The notes under the pieces were generated by a model, which was given only the letters and a program-made list of their open reading frames with translations, ran no database searches and was not told the origin of the DNA. A stretch of DNA of 64,000 nucleotides from Bacteroidota bacterium. GTDB lineage: Bacteria > Bacteroidota > Bacteroidia > AKYH767-A > 2013-40CM-41-45. Position numbers and translations under genes: made by a program. The stretch is taken from NCBI GenBank assembly GCA_016713765.1, contig JADJON010000001.1, positions 682,001 to 746,000 on the forward strand. The letters run 5' to 3'. This document shows, one piece after another, positions 63,352-64,000 of this stretch (position 1 is the first letter of the stretch; each line of letters begins with the position of its first letter).

Positions 63352-63645
63352 GGCGTAGTTCCTGCCCGCAATCCTCCCCTTCAAACTACGCCCAACACCG
63401 GTTTTTCAGTCAGCAGTCAGCGGTAGGCAGTAGGCAGTAGGCACGTCCTTCGTCCCACTGCCAACAGCCAGTTTTCAGTTTTCAGTAGGCAGTAGGCAGA
63501 ATGTACGTCCTTGTCCCACTGCCAACCGCCTACTGCCAACCGCCAACTGCCCACTGCCGTTGATGGTCGTAGTTTGGCGCGAGGGCACTGTGCGGCCGGA
63601 ACTACGACCTGCTCGCCGTTATGAAAGCAACTTCGTCGAAACAAA
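63352..63645. repeat. Composite repeat unit 2 (294 bp)
   Basis: A near-identical copy of unit 1: type-2 hairpin 63352-63392 and type-1 hairpin 63565-63609, with the same heptamers in register. Confidence 0.95.
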
Positions 63646-63938
63646 GGCGTAGTTCCTGCCCGCAATCCTCCCCTTCAAACTACGCCCAACACCGGTTTTC
63701 AGTCAGCAGTCAGCGGTAGGCAGTAGGCAGTAGGCACGTCCTTCGTCCCACTGCCAACAGCCAGTTTTCAGTTTTCAGTAGGCAGTAGGCAGAATGTACG
63801 TCCTTGTCCCACTGCCAACCGCCTACTGCCAACCGCCAACTGCCCACTGCCGTTGATGGTCGTAGTTTGGCGCGAGGGCACTGTGCGGCCGGAACTACGA
63901 CCTGCTCGCCGTTATTAATGCAACATCGTCGAAATGAA
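63646..63938. repeat. Composite repeat unit 3 (293 bp)
   Basis: As the units before, but one T is missing in the TTTTT run after the type-2 hairpin. Type-2 hairpin 63646-63686, type-1 hairpin 63858-63902. The spacer starts to diverge (TTATTAATGCAACATCG). Confidence 0.95.
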
Positions 63939-64000
63939 GGCGTAGTTCCTCCCAGCAATCCTCCCCTTCAAACTACGCCCAACACCGGTTTTTCAGTCAG
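63939..64000. repeat. Composite repeat unit 4 (cut by window end)
   Basis: Type-2 hairpin (63939-63979) and the first CAGTCAG bases are visible, so the array continues beyond the window. Confidence 0.9.

Noticed and set aside
63123..63958. Three 82-codon minus-strand open frames
   Set aside because: They recur with the 294-bp units and simply translate the heptamers and hairpins. No promoter or protein-like sequence is present.
63058..64000. CRISPR array
   Set aside because: The repeat units are ~294 bases and nearly identical throughout, there are no short direct repeats with unique spacers, and no cas gene is nearby.

Overview
The window is chromosomal DNA of a GC-rich member of the Bacteroidota, probably environmental. 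The evidence is: several large secreted proteins that end in a type IX secretion system (T9SS) type A sorting domain; a PorZ-type T9SS component; a TonB-dependent receptor with a carboxypeptidase-like regulatory domain; a LytS/LytTR two-component pair; and repeated TAnnTTTG-like -7 promoter boxes with no Shine-Dalgarno sequences, which is the Bacteroidota promoter type. No rRNA, tRNA or CRISPR array was seen.

Layout. 1-9.7 kb: the tail of a T9SS cargo gene, a secreted PHP-type phosphoesterase-like protein, xseA-xseB, adenine deaminase, a small secreted HExxH protein, a DUF1801 protein and a GNAT acetyltransferase. 9.7-13.2 kb: a pseudouridine-degradation pair (psuK-psuG) followed by an S41-like protein that lacks the nucleophile serine. 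13.2-25.2 kb: a HAD/ATP-grasp pair, a very large AsmA-like protein, the TonB-type receptor, polA and an outer-membrane-like protein. 25.3-36.8 kb: a frameshifted M43 metalloprotease gene, a cystathionine gamma-synthase/lyase, the LytTR and LytS genes, yicC-gmk-nadD, EamA and ArsC-like genes, scpA, an LPG-synthase-type membrane protein and a 45-residue membrane protein. 36.8-44.4 kb: an AT-richer, compositionally mosaic segment with a LuxR-type regulator and two T9SS cargo genes, one of 1791 residues. 44.5-49.9 kb: a Fic/Xre 'mobile mystery' module with a regular operator array, recO, a frameshifted porZ and a membrane protein. 50-55 kb: a C-type-lectin/SprB-repeat surface protein and a secreted regulatory-domain protein. 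55.3-62.2 kb: a minus-strand surface-glycan cluster (methyltransferase, GT9 and two GT39-like membrane proteins). 62.2-64 kb: a REP-associated tyrosine transposase (RAYT) inside a composite repeat, followed by at least three tandem ~294-bp copies without the transposase.

The most unusual feature is a set of intergenic repeat arrays. At least six unrelated sequence families, for example TCGTCCC, GTAATTA, GGGTTTC/CGAAACC, GTGAATA, TCGCACC and CTGCCAA/CAGTAGG, all have a strict 7-base period. They lie only between genes, often end exactly at a stop codon, and are often arranged as facing inverted arms. The tandem units next to the RAYT gene each carry 22 consecutive heptamers between two REP-like hairpins, which links the heptamers to a transposase. 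Two genes (the M43 protease and porZ) are each broken by one base, so residual assembly error or recent inactivation has to be considered.
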